From: JBARDN01 sp963755705
GTDB taxonomy: Bacteria > Desulfobacterota > Binatia > Binatales > Binataceae
NCBI GenBank assembly: GCA_963755705.1
Contig: CAVWKW010000003.1
Span: 62,001-126,000 of the forward strand
DNA: 64,000 nucleotides
Direction: 5' to 3'
The notes under the pieces were generated by a model that worked only from the letters and a program-made list of their open reading frames with translations, was not told where the DNA came from and did no database searches. Below, piece after piece: positions 48,550 to 57,862 of the stretch (its first letter is position 1; each line of letters starts with the position of its first letter). Both the position numbers and the translations under genes were made by a program.

Positions 48550-51153
48550 TCATTTCCCCCCACCCATTTCGGCCCAGTTCGGGCCCCATTTGAGGTCTGC
48601 CTTAAGCGGTACGCGCATCGCGGCGGCGCCTTCCATCTCGGCCCGAGCGGCCTGCGCCACCTGCTCAGCGGCGTCTTTTCGCACTTCGAGAAGCAGCTCG
48701 TCATGCACCTGCATCACGAGGATTGCCTCCATGCCGGAGCGGCGAATCTCGCCATGTAGCCTGATCATCGCGAGCTTAATCAAGTCCGCGGCAGTACCCT
48801 GAATAGGCGTATTTATGGCGATCCTTTCGGCCTGCGCCCTTGCGCCGCCGGGGGCTGCGGTCAGCTCCGGCAAGTAACGCCGACGACCGTACATCGTGGT
48901 GACGAAACCGTCAGTTCGGGCGCGCGCGAGCGACTCTTCGAAATACTGGCGCACACGCGGCAGCCGTTCGAAGTAGCGCTTGATATATTCCTGCGCGGCG
49001 GCCAGAGGAATCCCGAGCTGCGCCGCCAGGCGCTGCGGCCCCATCCCGTAGATAAGGCCAAAATTGATCGTCTTGGCGACTCGGCGCGCGTCGGCGTCCA
49101 CCTTGCCGGCGCTGACCCCCAAGAGCTCGGTCGCGGTGCGCGCGTGAATATCCTCGCCGCGGCGGAAAGCGTCAACCAGGGTAGGGTCTTCCGACAGATG
49201 CGCCAGCACCCGCAGATCGATCTGGGAATAATCGGCCGACAGCAGGATAAAGCCTTCGCGCGCGACGAAGGCCCGGCGAATACGGCGTCCCTCCTCGCTT
49301 CGGGTCGGGATATTCTGCAGATTCGGGTCGCTCGAACTTAAGCGGCCGGTGGCGGCGACCGCCTGGTGAAACGTGGTATGCAACCGGCCGTCGGCGCGGT
49401 CGATAAGTCCGCCCAGCGCGTCGGCGTAGGTCGATTTCAATTTTGCGATCGAGCGGTACTCGAGCAGCTTCGCCGGCATCGGATGCGCCGCGGCGAGCTT
49501 CTCGAGCGTGTCGGCGTCGGTCGAGAATCCGCTCTTGGTTTTCTTGAGGCCCTTGGTCGGAAGCTTGAGCGTGGTGAACAGCACGTCGCGCAACTGAATC
49601 GGCGAGTTGAGATTGATCTCGCGGCCGGCCAGCTCGTAGCATTCGCGCTCGAGCCGTTTTAGCTGCTCGCCGAACTCGTCGCCGATCTTTTTTAGCGCGT
49701 CGGCGTCGATTCCGATTCCCGCCGTTTCCATCTCGGCCAGGATCGCGGCCACCGGCATCTCGATATCGCGAAACAGCGGCTCGAGCTTGGCCTCGCGCAT
49801 CCTGGCCGCCAACACTGGATGCAGCGCCGCGATAATCTCGGTGCGCGCGTGCGATTCGGCGCGCGGCCCGAGCGGTGCAAGATGCTCGTGATACAGATCG
49901 TCGAGCGAGGATTCCGGACGTCCCGAGTTAACCAGGAAGCCGGCGATCAACGTGTCGAAATCGACGCCGCGCAGCTCGATCCCAAGCCGGGCCAGGCGGG
50001 TGATGTGCGTCTTATAATCGTGACAGGCCTTGAGCGGCGCGGCTGCGGAAAGAATTTCCGCCATTTGGCCGATCAGCTCGCGGTCGATGACGAAAGATTC
50101 GCCGGGTTTCGATTCTTCGATGGCGCGGACCGACAGGCGCTCGCTGCCGGCGGCGTCTGCGGAAAGATCGATCGCGATTCGTTCCGCGGATTTGAGCGCC
50201 GCGACTATCGTAGCGATATCTGCGTGGCTCGCCTGCGACTGCGCTACCGCAGGACCCATCGGCAGCTCGGCCTGGCTCGGCGCCAGCTCGGCCAGCATCG
50301 AGTGGAACTCGAGCTCGCGCATCAGCTCGGCGGCGGCACGTTCGTCGATTCCCTTCCATTCGAAATCTTCCGGGCCGACTTCGAGCGGCACGTCGGTATC
50401 GATGCGTACCAGCTTGTGCGCGAGCTCGGCGTCGGCGCGATGCGCCCGTAACAGCTCCATCACTTTCTTCGCGCCGCGAATCCCGGTTTGCTCGACCTCT
50501 TCGAGATGCTGGTAGAGATTATCGAGACTTCCAAATTTCTGGATCAGCGCCGAGGCGGTTTTCTCGCCGATTCCGGGCACGCCCTTGACGTTGTCGATAG
50601 TGTCGCCGGTGAGCGCTTGAATATCGATCAGCGCGCGCGGCTCGACGCCGAAGCGTTCCTTGATCTCGCGCGCCGAGATACGCCGATCGCGCATAGTGTC
50701 CCACAGCGTCACGTGCGGCCCGACCAGTTGCATGAAGTCCTTGTCCGCGGTGACCAGCACGGTCTCGATGCGCTGTTTGGCGGCGCGCGCGGCGAGAGTG
50801 CCGATTACGTCGTCGGCCTCGTAGCCGTCGATAACGATCTTCTTGATCCGCATCGCGTTGACGGCGCGATGGATATACGGAATCTGGCTGCGGAGATCGT
50901 TTGGAGTCTCGGAGCGGTTCGCCTTGTAGTCGGAGAACAGATCGTCGCGGAAGGTCTTGCCGGGAGCGTCGAACACCACCGCGACATGAGAGGGGCGCGC
51001 GTCCTTCAGCAGCTTCACCAGCATCCGGATGAAGCCGTAGACCGCGTTGGTCGGAATTCCGCGCGAGTTGTTGAGCTGCGGCAGCGCGAAGAAGGCGCGG
51101 AAGATATACCCGGAACCATCGACCAGGATCAGCTCGCGCTTCGCATCCGCCAT
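48550..51153 (-). CDS. polA: DNA polymerase I with probably inactive 3'-5' exonuclease domain
   Basis: 867 residues. Residues 1-~290: 5'-3' exonuclease (LILVDGSGYIFRAFFALPQL, DRRISAREIKERFG, TGDTIDNVKGVPGIGEKTA). Residues ~300-490: exonuclease fold in which the first DxE is replaced (AIDLSADA) and the second Asp region reads CHDYKTHI, so proofreading is probably lost. Residues ~500-867: polymerase, with LLSADYSQIDLRVLAHLSED (motif A), RVAKTINFGLIYGMGPQRLA (motif B) and MQVHDELLLEVRK (motif C). It fills gaps and removes RNA primers during replication and repair. Single gene. Confidence 0.96.
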   Translation of the reverse strand: MADAKRELILVDGSGYIFRAFFALPQLNNSRGIPTNAVYGFIRMLVKLLKDARPSHVAVVFDAPGKTFRDDLFSDYKANRSETPNDLRSQIPYIHRAVNAMRIKKIVIDGYEADDVIGTLAARAAKQRIETVLVTADKDFMQLVGPHVTLWDTMRDRRISAREIKERFGVEPRALIDIQALTGDTIDNVKGVPGIGEKTASALIQKFGSLDNLYQHLEEVEQTGIRGAKKVMELLRAHRADAELAHKLVRIDTDVPLEVGPEDFEWKGIDERAAAELMRELEFHSMLAELAPSQAELPMGPAVAQSQASHADIATIVAALKSAERIAIDLSADAAGSERLSVRAIEESKPGESFVIDRELIGQMAEILSAAAPLKACHDYKTHITRLARLGIELRGVDFDTLIAGFLVNSGRPESSLDDLYHEHLAPLGPRAESHARTEIIAALHPVLAARMREAKLEPLFRDIEMPVAAILAEMETAGIGIDADALKKIGDEFGEQLKRLERECYELAGREINLNSPIQLRDVLFTTLKLPTKGLKKTKSGFSTDADTLEKLAAAHPMPAKLLEYRSIAKLKSTYADALGGLIDRADGRLHTTFHQAVAATGRLSSSDPNLQNIPTRSEEGRRIRRAFVAREGFILLSADYSQIDLRVLAHLSEDPTLVDAFRRGEDIHARTATELLGVSAGKVDADARRVAKTINFGLIYGMGPQRLAAQLGIPLAAAQEYIKRYFERLPRVRQYFEESLARARTDGFVTTMYGRRRYLPELTAAPGGARAQAERIAINTPIQGTAADLIKLAMIRLHGEIRRSGMEAILVMQVHDELLLEVRKDAAEQVAQAARAEMEGAAAMRVPLKADLKWGPNWAEMGGGK

Positions 51154-51205
51154 GGCATGAAACTACCCGATGCGAGAGGCGAAGCAACAGCGCGTCGCGG
51201 AAATA

Positions 51206-51781
51206 TCAGCTTTGGATTTCTTTTTCTTTGGAGGCATAGGTGAACGATTTCTTGACCGCCTCAAAGACCAGGTAGGAGTTGACTTCGCGCACGCGGACGC
51301 GGCCGAATACGCTGCGGAGCTGGTTGTGATACGAGGTCCGGCGTTTGGTCACGAAGTACATCGCGCCGCCCACGACAAGCCGATTGAACCCCTTCTCTAT
51401 AAAGTGCTTCGGCACGGAGAAGTCAGCGTGATAAGGCGGATTGCACAGGATTTTGGTGAAGTTGGTTTCTCGCAGGCCGCGGAACCCAGCGCTCGAAACG
51501 ATGTTCAGACCGCCGGCGCCGTTGAGCGCGAGGTTCTTCGCAGCATACTCGAGCGCGGTACGATCGTTGTCGACCATCCAGACCCGCTCGGCTCCGATAA
51601 TCTTCGCGGCGTAGATTCCGATGAGTCCATATCCGCATCTGAGGTCGAGGACCTTGTCGGTGGGCTCAAAATCGACGCAGGACAACATCGCGAGCGATCC
51701 CCGGTCCACCCTCAATGGCGAGAACAGGCCCGGTTCGGTGTCGAATCGCATCTCAATACCGGTGGTGTTTACCTGGATCAT
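51206..51781 (-). CDS. RsmC/MTS-like methyltransferase
   Basis: 191 residues. The core is VLDLRCGYGLIGIYAAKIIGAERVWMVDNDRTALEYAAKNLALNG and the catalytic NPPYH motif (KILCNPPYHADFSVPKHFIEKG), followed by GGAMYFVTKRRTSYHNQLRSVFG. NPPYH with this spacing matches the MTS small domain of RsmC (16S rRNA m2G1207) and its relatives. At 191 residues it lacks the N-terminal domain of E. coli RsmC. It is downstream of no other gene and its 5' end touches the second repeat block. The target RNA is inferred. Confidence 0.85.
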   Translation of the reverse strand: MIQVNTTGIEMRFDTEPGLFSPLRVDRGSLAMLSCVDFEPTDKVLDLRCGYGLIGIYAAKIIGAERVWMVDNDRTALEYAAKNLALNGAGGLNIVSSAGFRGLRETNFTKILCNPPYHADFSVPKHFIEKGFNRLVVGGAMYFVTKRRTSYHNQLRSVFGRVRVREVNSYLVFEAVKKSFTYASKEKEIQS

Positions 51782-51819
51782 CGTCGTACGCGCTTCGTCG
51801 GATTTTGGGCAAGGAAAGG

Positions 51820-52270
51820 CCTTGAATTTTTGATTTCGGTCATTTTGCGGTGGGTTCGTTTGGTATCTTTTCTGGTGGCTTAAAAAATAAACTCCTTGAT
51901 TATGCTTGCGATTTCGTCGAGATGGGTTAGTTTTGGACGCTTTTTTGGTACCTCGAATTTTCGGCCATTTTGCGGGGCCAGACTAAACACCAAGGCACCA
52001 AGGAAGACGCAGACACCAAGACACGAAGAATACCCATTTCTGCGCGCGGCGCGCGGAAATGGGTCAGTCCTTTGTGCCTTCGTGTGTTGGTGGTTGGATT
52101 GATGATTGCGCCCGTCGCGGGTGCATTCCGCTGGACTGACGCTGGCAAAGTGGTTCGCGATTGTGTGCGGTTTGCTTCCACCCAATCATTTTCGCACGAA
52201 GTGAATTTGAGCATAAGGCTGAACAGTTCAGCCATGAACAAATCTGGCAAAAACTCTAACGGTCGTTAGG
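51820..52270. repeat. Dispersed composite repeat block, copy B
   Basis: A diverged copy of the block at 33880-34474. The left part contains GCGGTGGGTTCGTTTGGTA and an A-rich run, and the right part contains GGCTGAACAGTTCAGCC and AACAAATCTGGCAAAAAC. Between them is a different 150-bp centre with AAACACCAAGGCACCAAGG and an inverted pair around CCCATTTCTGCGCGCGG. Minus-strand frame starts MPDLFMAELFSLM as in copy A. No mobility gene. Confidence 0.7.
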
Positions 52271-52749
52271 GAAGCGGCGGCGTCCGTCGGCGGCGTGAAA
52301 CGCCTGTGTCCCTGGGGTTTTGGGAGTTCTGAAGATCGAGCTGACCGGCGACCCCTTCCCGCGCGGACGTGTCGATTTTTCCCGCAAAACCGTCCGACCT
52401 TGTCATCCTGCGATGAAAGTCGAGGTGGTGCGACGGATTAGCAGAGTGATGCGGAGATCGTCGGCGCGCGAAGACGGGCGCGTCGCGACGCGCCCCTACG
52501 AATCGAAGGCGATTCTTTTAAGAAGGCCGTTCACTTACCGGGCGATCGCTTTGTCACTGCTGGCTGGAAGAGAGCGAAAGGTAGCGATCGAGCAAGGCCG
52601 CCCTCACCCGCTTAAGGCTTCGCGCAGCGAAGCCCTAAGCGGCCTCTCGGAGGGAGAGGCGCAGTCTCGCTCTGGCAATTAACTTTCGTCCGGCGTGGCG
52701 CGAAGAATCTCCGCGAAGAGATTAGGCACATCAATAAAAGCGCAAAGTG
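52271..52749. other. Repeat-rich gap without a supported gene
   Basis: Includes a GC-rich hairpin near 52605-52645 (CGCTTAAGGCTTCG paired with CGAAGCCCTAAGCG) and a GAGGGAGAGG word shared with other repeats in the window. The segment before 52750 (GAAGAATCTCCGCGAAG, TCAATAAAAGC) is shared with the flank of the element at 22521. Nothing else is supported. Confidence 0.5.
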
Positions 52750-52952
52750 ATAGTGGCGCGGGCGTCTCGCCCGTGGGCGATGGCGGGCCAGGTGCCACTG
52801 GCACATGGCCCGCCCCTCCAATGAATGCAGCGCAGGCGCGCTCGCGCGGGAACAATTGCACTCTACCCAACCGCTGCTGAGAGGAGGAATTCATTGGTGG
52901 GATGCGCCTGCGGCGCACCCGTCTTCCACGGGCGAGACGCCCGCGCCACTAT
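52750..52952. repeat. 203-bp palindromic element with 27-bp terminal inverted repeats, copy 2
   Basis: Bases 52750-52776 are the exact reverse complement of 52926-52952 and identical to the arms of the element at 22521. Here the symmetry extends outward another 13 bases on each side (52737-52749 and 52953-52965, AAAGCGCAAAGTG type), giving 40-base arms. The interior is diverged but keeps the GGTGCCACTGGCAC hairpin and AATTCATTGGTG. The remaining sequence to 53249 shows no supported gene. Confidence 0.85.
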
Positions 52953-53249
52953 CACTTTGCGCTTTGAATACGATACTGATCGCCCCGCACCTTTCATGGC
53001 AAGATGACGGACTGGAATTCGCCGTTTGTCGAGACCCTCCTTCATAATGGGACGACGTAATGGGGCGACGGAATCGGGCGGCGCAGTTTCGGATCGTATT
53101 GACTCTTTGGGCGGCGAAGATTTAACTACTTGGTTGTCTCGTGCTTCATCTGAATTCATTGGACCATGGCGTCGTCATATCGTCATAGATGATGCTTGGG
53201 GGACAGGATAAGCCGCCACTTGGCGAACCGGCGGCGGCGAGCGACTGGA

Positions 53250-54017
53250 ATGATTGAGGTCAAGAACCTAACCAAGCTCTACGGTAATTTCACCGCGATC
53301 AAAAACGTCAGCTTCAAGGCTGAGCGCGGCTCGATCCTCGGTTTCCTGGGCCCCAACGGCGCGGGCAAAACCACCACGATGAGGATCATCACCGGCTATA
53401 TGCCGGCCAGCGCGGGCACGGTCCTGATCGACGGGCTGGATATTTTCACTCAGTCGCTCGAGGCGCGGCGCCGGATCGGCTACCTGCCCGAGAATCCTCC
53501 GCTCTATACCGACATGCGGGTCGAGCCTTACTTGCGCTTCGTAGCGAAGCTGCGCGGAGTCCCGCGCTCCAGGATGGAAGCGGCGCTTGACCACGCGCTC
53601 GAGGTTTGCGGACTGGCCGAGATGCGCGGGCGTATCTGCGGGCAGTTATCCAAGGGCTACCGGCAGCGGGTCGGCCTGGCGCAGGCGCTGATTCATGATC
53701 CTCCGGTGCTGGTGCTCGACGAGCCGACGATCGGACTCGATCCGCGCCAGATTCACGAGATACGCGGACTTATCAAGACGCTGTCGGGCGAGCGCACGGT
53801 GGTGCTTTCGACCCATATCCTGCCCGAGGTCTCGCAGATCTGCGATCGGGTGGTGATAATCGCCGACGGGCAGGTGGTGCTCGAAGAGAAGCTCAGCGAG
53901 ATTCCCGCGGGCACCTCGCTCGAGCAGGTGTTCCTGGAAGCGATCTCGAAGGAGCGTCATTCCGCGCGCACCGAGGACGAGGAGACGCTCGAGGAAGTGG
54001 GGGCGGGGCGCGCGTAG
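53250..54017 (+). CDS. ABC transporter ATP-binding protein (GldA/NatA-like)
   Basis: 255 residues. Walker A GPNGAGKTT (34-42), Q-loop region GYLPENPPLYTDMRVEPYL, signature LSKGYRQR (133-140) and Walker B VLVLDEPTIGLD (153-164), then an H-loop STHILPEV. The short acidic C-terminal tail is typical. I start at ATG 53250 (MIEVKNLTKLYG), since the 18-residue upstream extension is Arg-rich and out of family. It is 17 bp from the permease start and drives a GldA/GldF/GldG-like exporter or gliding-type ABC system. Confidence 0.94.
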   Translation: MIEVKNLTKLYGNFTAIKNVSFKAERGSILGFLGPNGAGKTTTMRIITGYMPASAGTVLIDGLDIFTQSLEARRRIGYLPENPPLYTDMRVEPYLRFVAKLRGVPRSRMEAALDHALEVCGLAEMRGRICGQLSKGYRQRVGLAQALIHDPPVLVLDEPTIGLDPRQIHEIRGLIKTLSGERTVVLSTHILPEVSQICDRVVIIADGQVVLEEKLSEIPAGTSLEQVFLEAISKERHSARTEDEETLEEVGAGRA

Positions 54018-54034
54018 GCGCCCGCGATTGCACG

Positions 54035-54811
54035 ATGAAGAATGCGATGACGATCGCGGGCAAGGAGCTGGCGCAATATTTTGTGCAGCCGGTTGCCTAC
54101 GTGGTGATGACGGTGTTCCTGCTGCTCGGGGGATTCTTTTTCTTCGAGCTGCTCAGCTATTTCCAGATGACCCTGCAGATGTACTCGGCGGCGCAGAACC
54201 CGGAGCTGCTGGCGCATCTGAATCTCAACGACCGCGTGATCGAGCCGCTGCTGCATAACCTTTCGATCATCCTGGTGATCCTGGTTCCGGCGGTGACGAT
54301 GCGCGCGTTCGCGGAGGAAAAGCGGGTCGGCACGTATGAGCTTTTGCTGACCGCGCCGATTCGCACCGGTGAGATCGTGGCGGGCAAGTTTATCGCGGCG
54401 TCGGCCTTTCTTCTGATCATGATCGGACTTGCGGGAATCTTCCCGCTCATCCTGGTCGGCTTCGGAAATCCGGAAATCGGCGTGATGGTCTCCGGATATC
54501 TGGGGCTCGGGTTGCTGGCGATTTCGTTCGCGGCGATCGGGCTCTTCACCAGCTCGGTCACCCAAAACCAGATCGTCGCCGCGATCGCCGGTTTCGGCGC
54601 GCTGCTGCTGCTGTTCGTAATCTCGTGGCCGGCGCAGACCGGAGCGGCGGGATGGTCGGCGGGAGTGCTGCGTTATCTTTCAATCACCGAACACTTCTCG
54701 CAGATGGTCATCGGAATTATCGACACCCAGGACCTGGTATATTTCTTAAGCCTCATCCTCGTCGCGCTGTTCCTGACCCAGCGTGCGGTTGAGTCGGCGC
54801 GCTGGCGTTAG
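54035..54811 (+). CDS. ABC-2 type permease (GldF-like)
   Basis: 258 residues with six membrane helices: N-terminal MTIAGKELAQYFVQPVAYVVMTVFLLLGGFFFFELL, the conserved PAVTMRAFAEEKRVGTYELLLTAPIRTGEIVAGKFIAA coupling region, and a LGLLAISFAAIGLFTSSVTQNQ segment. This pattern is GldF/NosY-like. It pairs with the upstream ATPase. The next two genes overlap the GldG theme. Substrate unknown. Confidence 0.92.
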   Translation: MKNAMTIAGKELAQYFVQPVAYVVMTVFLLLGGFFFFELLSYFQMTLQMYSAAQNPELLAHLNLNDRVIEPLLHNLSIILVILVPAVTMRAFAEEKRVGTYELLLTAPIRTGEIVAGKFIAASAFLLIMIGLAGIFPLILVGFGNPEIGVMVSGYLGLGLLAISFAAIGLFTSSVTQNQIVAAIAGFGALLLLFVISWPAQTGAAGWSAGVLRYLSITEHFSQMVIGIIDTQDLVYFLSLILVALFLTQRAVESARWR

Positions 54812-54828
54812 GGGAAAGGGGAGACGGG

Positions 54829-56394
54829 ATGCGGCGGTCGGCGGCATTATACGGACTAATCGGACTGGTCCTGATCATCTTTGGGCTGATCGATCTGAGG
54901 ATCGCGCCGGGCTTCCGGCTGTTCGTGTGGGTGAATCTGCTCGGCGGGGTTTTCGCGCTGGTGCTGTGGATCACCTCGAGCCGTTCGGCGCTCTCGGGCA
55001 TGGTCGGTCAGCGCTCGACGCGCTACGGCGCCAATGCGGCGGTATACACGGTCGCGTTCGTCTGCATAGTTATCGCGGTCAATTACCTCTCGACGCTGCA
55101 TCATCGGCGGCTCGATCTGACCGCGGAAAAAGTTTACAGCCTGTCGTCGCAGTCGACCCAGGCGGTGAAGAATCTCAAGCAGCCGCTGAAACTGATCGGC
55201 TTCTTCGCCGGAGGCGAGAACCCGCAGGCGCGCGAGCTCTACTCGACCTATGCCTACGCGTCGCCCAAGGTCACCTACCAGCTCGTCAACCCGGACAAGC
55301 ATCCGGAGCTGGCTGAGAAATACAAAGTCACGGTCATGAACACGACCCATATCCAGTACGGCGACGACGAAAAGGGCGCCGGAAGCAACGTGACCGATCT
55401 GAGCGAAGAAGCCTTGACCAACGCGATTATCCGCGTCACCAAGAGCACCAAGAAATCCATCTACTTCCTCGACGGCGAGGGCGAGGCCGATACCGACGAC
55501 GCGCAGGGCGCGACCGGATACGGCCAGCTCAAGACCGATCTCGAGGGTGAAGGCTTCGAGGTCCAAAAGCTGGTGCTCGCGCAGGCGGCCAAGGTTCCCG
55601 CCGACGCGACGGTGGTCGCGATCGCGGGACCGGAAAAGCCCCTCGACACGCATGAGATCGACGCGCTCAATGACTATCTGAAACATGGCGGCCGCGTGAT
55701 CGCGATGTTCCGGCCGGAAAAGCCCGATGGGTCGGTCGATGAAACGGCGCTGGCCGCGATGGTGGGGCAGTGGGGGGTGAAGGTCGGCGACGATATCGTG
55801 GTCGATCAGGTCGTGCGCCTGTTCGCCGGACCGGCGCTCGGACTCGATCCGATCGTGCAGGACTACGGCGTCCATCCGATAACCAAGGATTTCAAACAGC
55901 GCACCGTGTTCTCGATGACGCGCTCGCTCGCGATCGAACCGAACCTCAAGCCCGGGCTGCAGGTAACGGCACTGGCCAAGACCAGCGATACCTCGTGGGC
56001 CGAGGTCAACTTGAAGATGCTGTTCGAGCAGCAGAAGGCCTCGCTCACGGATAAGGATACTCGCGGACCGATCACGGTCGCCGCCGCGGTGCAGGGCGAT
56101 CTGGCGCAGCTCGGATGGGGCGAGGGCGAGGCGCGGATGGTGATATTCGGCAGCACCGATTTTATCAACAATCAGCACATCACGAATTTTTTCAATCGCG
56201 ACTTTTTCGTTAACAGCGCGGACTGGCTGGCGGGCGAGGAAAACTCGATCTCGATCCGGCCGCGTTCGCTGCGCGCGTCGCGTTTCCGGCTGACGGTCGA
56301 TCAGTTCAGCATAGTGTTCGCGTTCTCGGTGCTGCTGTTGCCCGAGATGCTGCTGATCCTGGGAATCGCGGTGTGGTGGGAGCGGCGTAACTAG
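54829..56394 (+). CDS. GldG-like ABC-associated protein
   Basis: 521 residues: N-terminal membrane helices (LYGLIGLVLIIFGLIDLRI, LLGGVFALVLWITS, VYTVAFVCIVIAVNYL), a periplasmic GldG/IFT52-like domain (DLTAEKVYSLSSQSTQAVKNLKQPLKLIGFFAG, STKKSIYFLDGEGEAD, LVLAQAAKVPADATVVAIAGPEKPL), and a C-terminal helix (FSIVFAFSVLLLPEMLLILGIAVWW). ABC_transp_aux proteins of this kind form the permanent partner of GldAF in gliding bacteria and in many non-gliders. It follows the permease by 17 bp and precedes the DUF4340 gene by 27 bp. Confidence 0.92.
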   Translation: MRRSAALYGLIGLVLIIFGLIDLRIAPGFRLFVWVNLLGGVFALVLWITSSRSALSGMVGQRSTRYGANAAVYTVAFVCIVIAVNYLSTLHHRRLDLTAEKVYSLSSQSTQAVKNLKQPLKLIGFFAGGENPQARELYSTYAYASPKVTYQLVNPDKHPELAEKYKVTVMNTTHIQYGDDEKGAGSNVTDLSEEALTNAIIRVTKSTKKSIYFLDGEGEADTDDAQGATGYGQLKTDLEGEGFEVQKLVLAQAAKVPADATVVAIAGPEKPLDTHEIDALNDYLKHGGRVIAMFRPEKPDGSVDETALAAMVGQWGVKVGDDIVVDQVVRLFAGPALGLDPIVQDYGVHPITKDFKQRTVFSMTRSLAIEPNLKPGLQVTALAKTSDTSWAEVNLKMLFEQQKASLTDKDTRGPITVAAAVQGDLAQLGWGEGEARMVIFGSTDFINNQHITNFFNRDFFVNSADWLAGEENSISIRPRSLRASRFRLTVDQFSIVFAFSVLLLPEMLLILGIAVWWERRN

Positions 56395-56421
56395 GCCGCG
56401 CTCGCCGCCTCAACTTCTTCG

Positions 56422-57846
56422 ATGCGTCCCCGAAATACGATCATCGCTCTGGTCGTGCTGCTGGTCGTCGGCGGCTATGCGTTGGTCATGAACCGCTACT
56501 CGCAGCCGATTCCGGCCGAGAAGCTGCTCGGGGTCAAGGCGGACGATATCGCGAAGATCGAACTCAAGTATCCCGACCGCGTGCTCACCGTCGAGCGCCC
56601 CAAAGGCGGAGTGTGGCGAATCGTGAAACCGATCGGTGTGGACGCGGATCAGACGCCGGTCAACAATCTCGCGCGTGCGATTGCGAACGCGCAGGTCACC
56701 AAGACGGTCGAGGACAAGGCCGCCGACCTGGCGCCCTTCGGCCTGGCGAAGCCCGCCGTGAGCATCACGGTGACGACTTTCGACGGAAAGACGCTTGCGC
56801 CAATCGAGGTCGGCAAGAGCACGCCGATCGGGTTCAGCGCCTACGTGATGCGCGGCGGGAATCCGGCAGTGATGCTGACCTCGTCGGCGTTTCCATCCGG
56901 GATGAACAAGACCGTCAACCAGTTGCGCAAACGCGATTTGCTGACCTTCAAAATCGGCGACGTATCGCACTTCACGCTCGCCAAAGATGATGGCTCGGTA
57001 ATCGATATCGAGCGCGACGGCGACCAGTGGAAATTCACCAAGCCCGGAAATTATCTCGCCGACCCGACCCAGGTTCGCCAGCTCCTCGGCGCGCTGCTCG
57101 AGGTCAAGGTCGCCGACTTTATCGCGGATGCGCCGGCCAGCGTGTCTCAATACGGACTCGAAAAACCGCATCTGACGATCACTATCTATGACAAGAACGG
57201 CGCGCAGGAGTCTCTGCTGTTCGGATTCAAGCAAACCGAGCAGGGCAAGGACGGGATCTACGTGCGCCGCGGAGAAGGCACTCCGGTCTATACCGTGCAC
57301 GAGTGGGTGCTGAACGCGGTGGACCGGACGGCGCTCGAGCTGCGCGACAAGACGGTGTTCAGCTTCGAGCCGTCGGCGGTCCAGAGCGCCAGCGTGACTG
57401 TGGGCAAGGAGCAGTTCATGCTCAAGCGCGCGACCGGCGGCGGGTGGGACGTGGTCGAGGGCACCAGCTCCGCGCCTGCCGACGTGCCGGTGGTCGAGCG
57501 CTTCCTTGATGAGATTCGCGAGCTGAAGGGCGTGTCGATTGTTGCCGATCCGATGGCGTCGCCGAAGCCGTTCGGGCTCGACGCGCCGCACATCGTCGTC
57601 ACGCTAGGCGGTAAAGACGGCAAACCGATCGGCACGATCAAATTCTCGAAGATAACCGGGCAAGCGAACGCGCCCGAACCTGGCCAGAAGCCCGAGCCGA
57701 AGACCGAGTACTTCACCACCTCGACGGCGAGTCGGGCGGTCTATTCGATGAGCGATTTCAGCTTCAGCCAGTTCGACAAGCCGGCCGCGGTGTTCCGCGC
57801 GCAGACTGCTGCAACGCCGGCGGCGTCGCCCTCCGCGGCGAAGTAG
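56422..57846 (+). CDS. DUF4340 domain protein, ABC-associated
   Basis: 474 residues. One N-terminal helix (TIIALVVLLVVGGYALVM), then repeated DUF4340 units with GVKADDIAKIELKYPDRVLTVERPKGGVWRIVKPIGVDADQTPVNNLARAI, LAPFGLAKPAVSITV and TLGGKDGKPIGTIKFSK. An Ala/Pro-rich C-terminus ends the protein. DUF4340 genes regularly follow GldG-like genes, which is the case here. Probably exposed at the periplasmic side. Its function is unknown. Confidence 0.9.
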   Translation: MRPRNTIIALVVLLVVGGYALVMNRYSQPIPAEKLLGVKADDIAKIELKYPDRVLTVERPKGGVWRIVKPIGVDADQTPVNNLARAIANAQVTKTVEDKAADLAPFGLAKPAVSITVTTFDGKTLAPIEVGKSTPIGFSAYVMRGGNPAVMLTSSAFPSGMNKTVNQLRKRDLLTFKIGDVSHFTLAKDDGSVIDIERDGDQWKFTKPGNYLADPTQVRQLLGALLEVKVADFIADAPASVSQYGLEKPHLTITIYDKNGAQESLLFGFKQTEQGKDGIYVRRGEGTPVYTVHEWVLNAVDRTALELRDKTVFSFEPSAVQSASVTVGKEQFMLKRATGGGWDVVEGTSSAPADVPVVERFLDEIRELKGVSIVADPMASPKPFGLDAPHIVVTLGGKDGKPIGTIKFSKITGQANAPEPGQKPEPKTEYFTTSTASRAVYSMSDFSFSQFDKPAAVFRAQTAATPAASPSAAK

Positions 57847-57862
57847 GCTTAGCTTCGCGCGA

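Noticed and set aside
53026..53211. 61-residue plus-strand frame before the ABC ATPase
   Set aside because: No ribosome site, no domain, low-quality composition, and it overlaps the repeat-rich gap.
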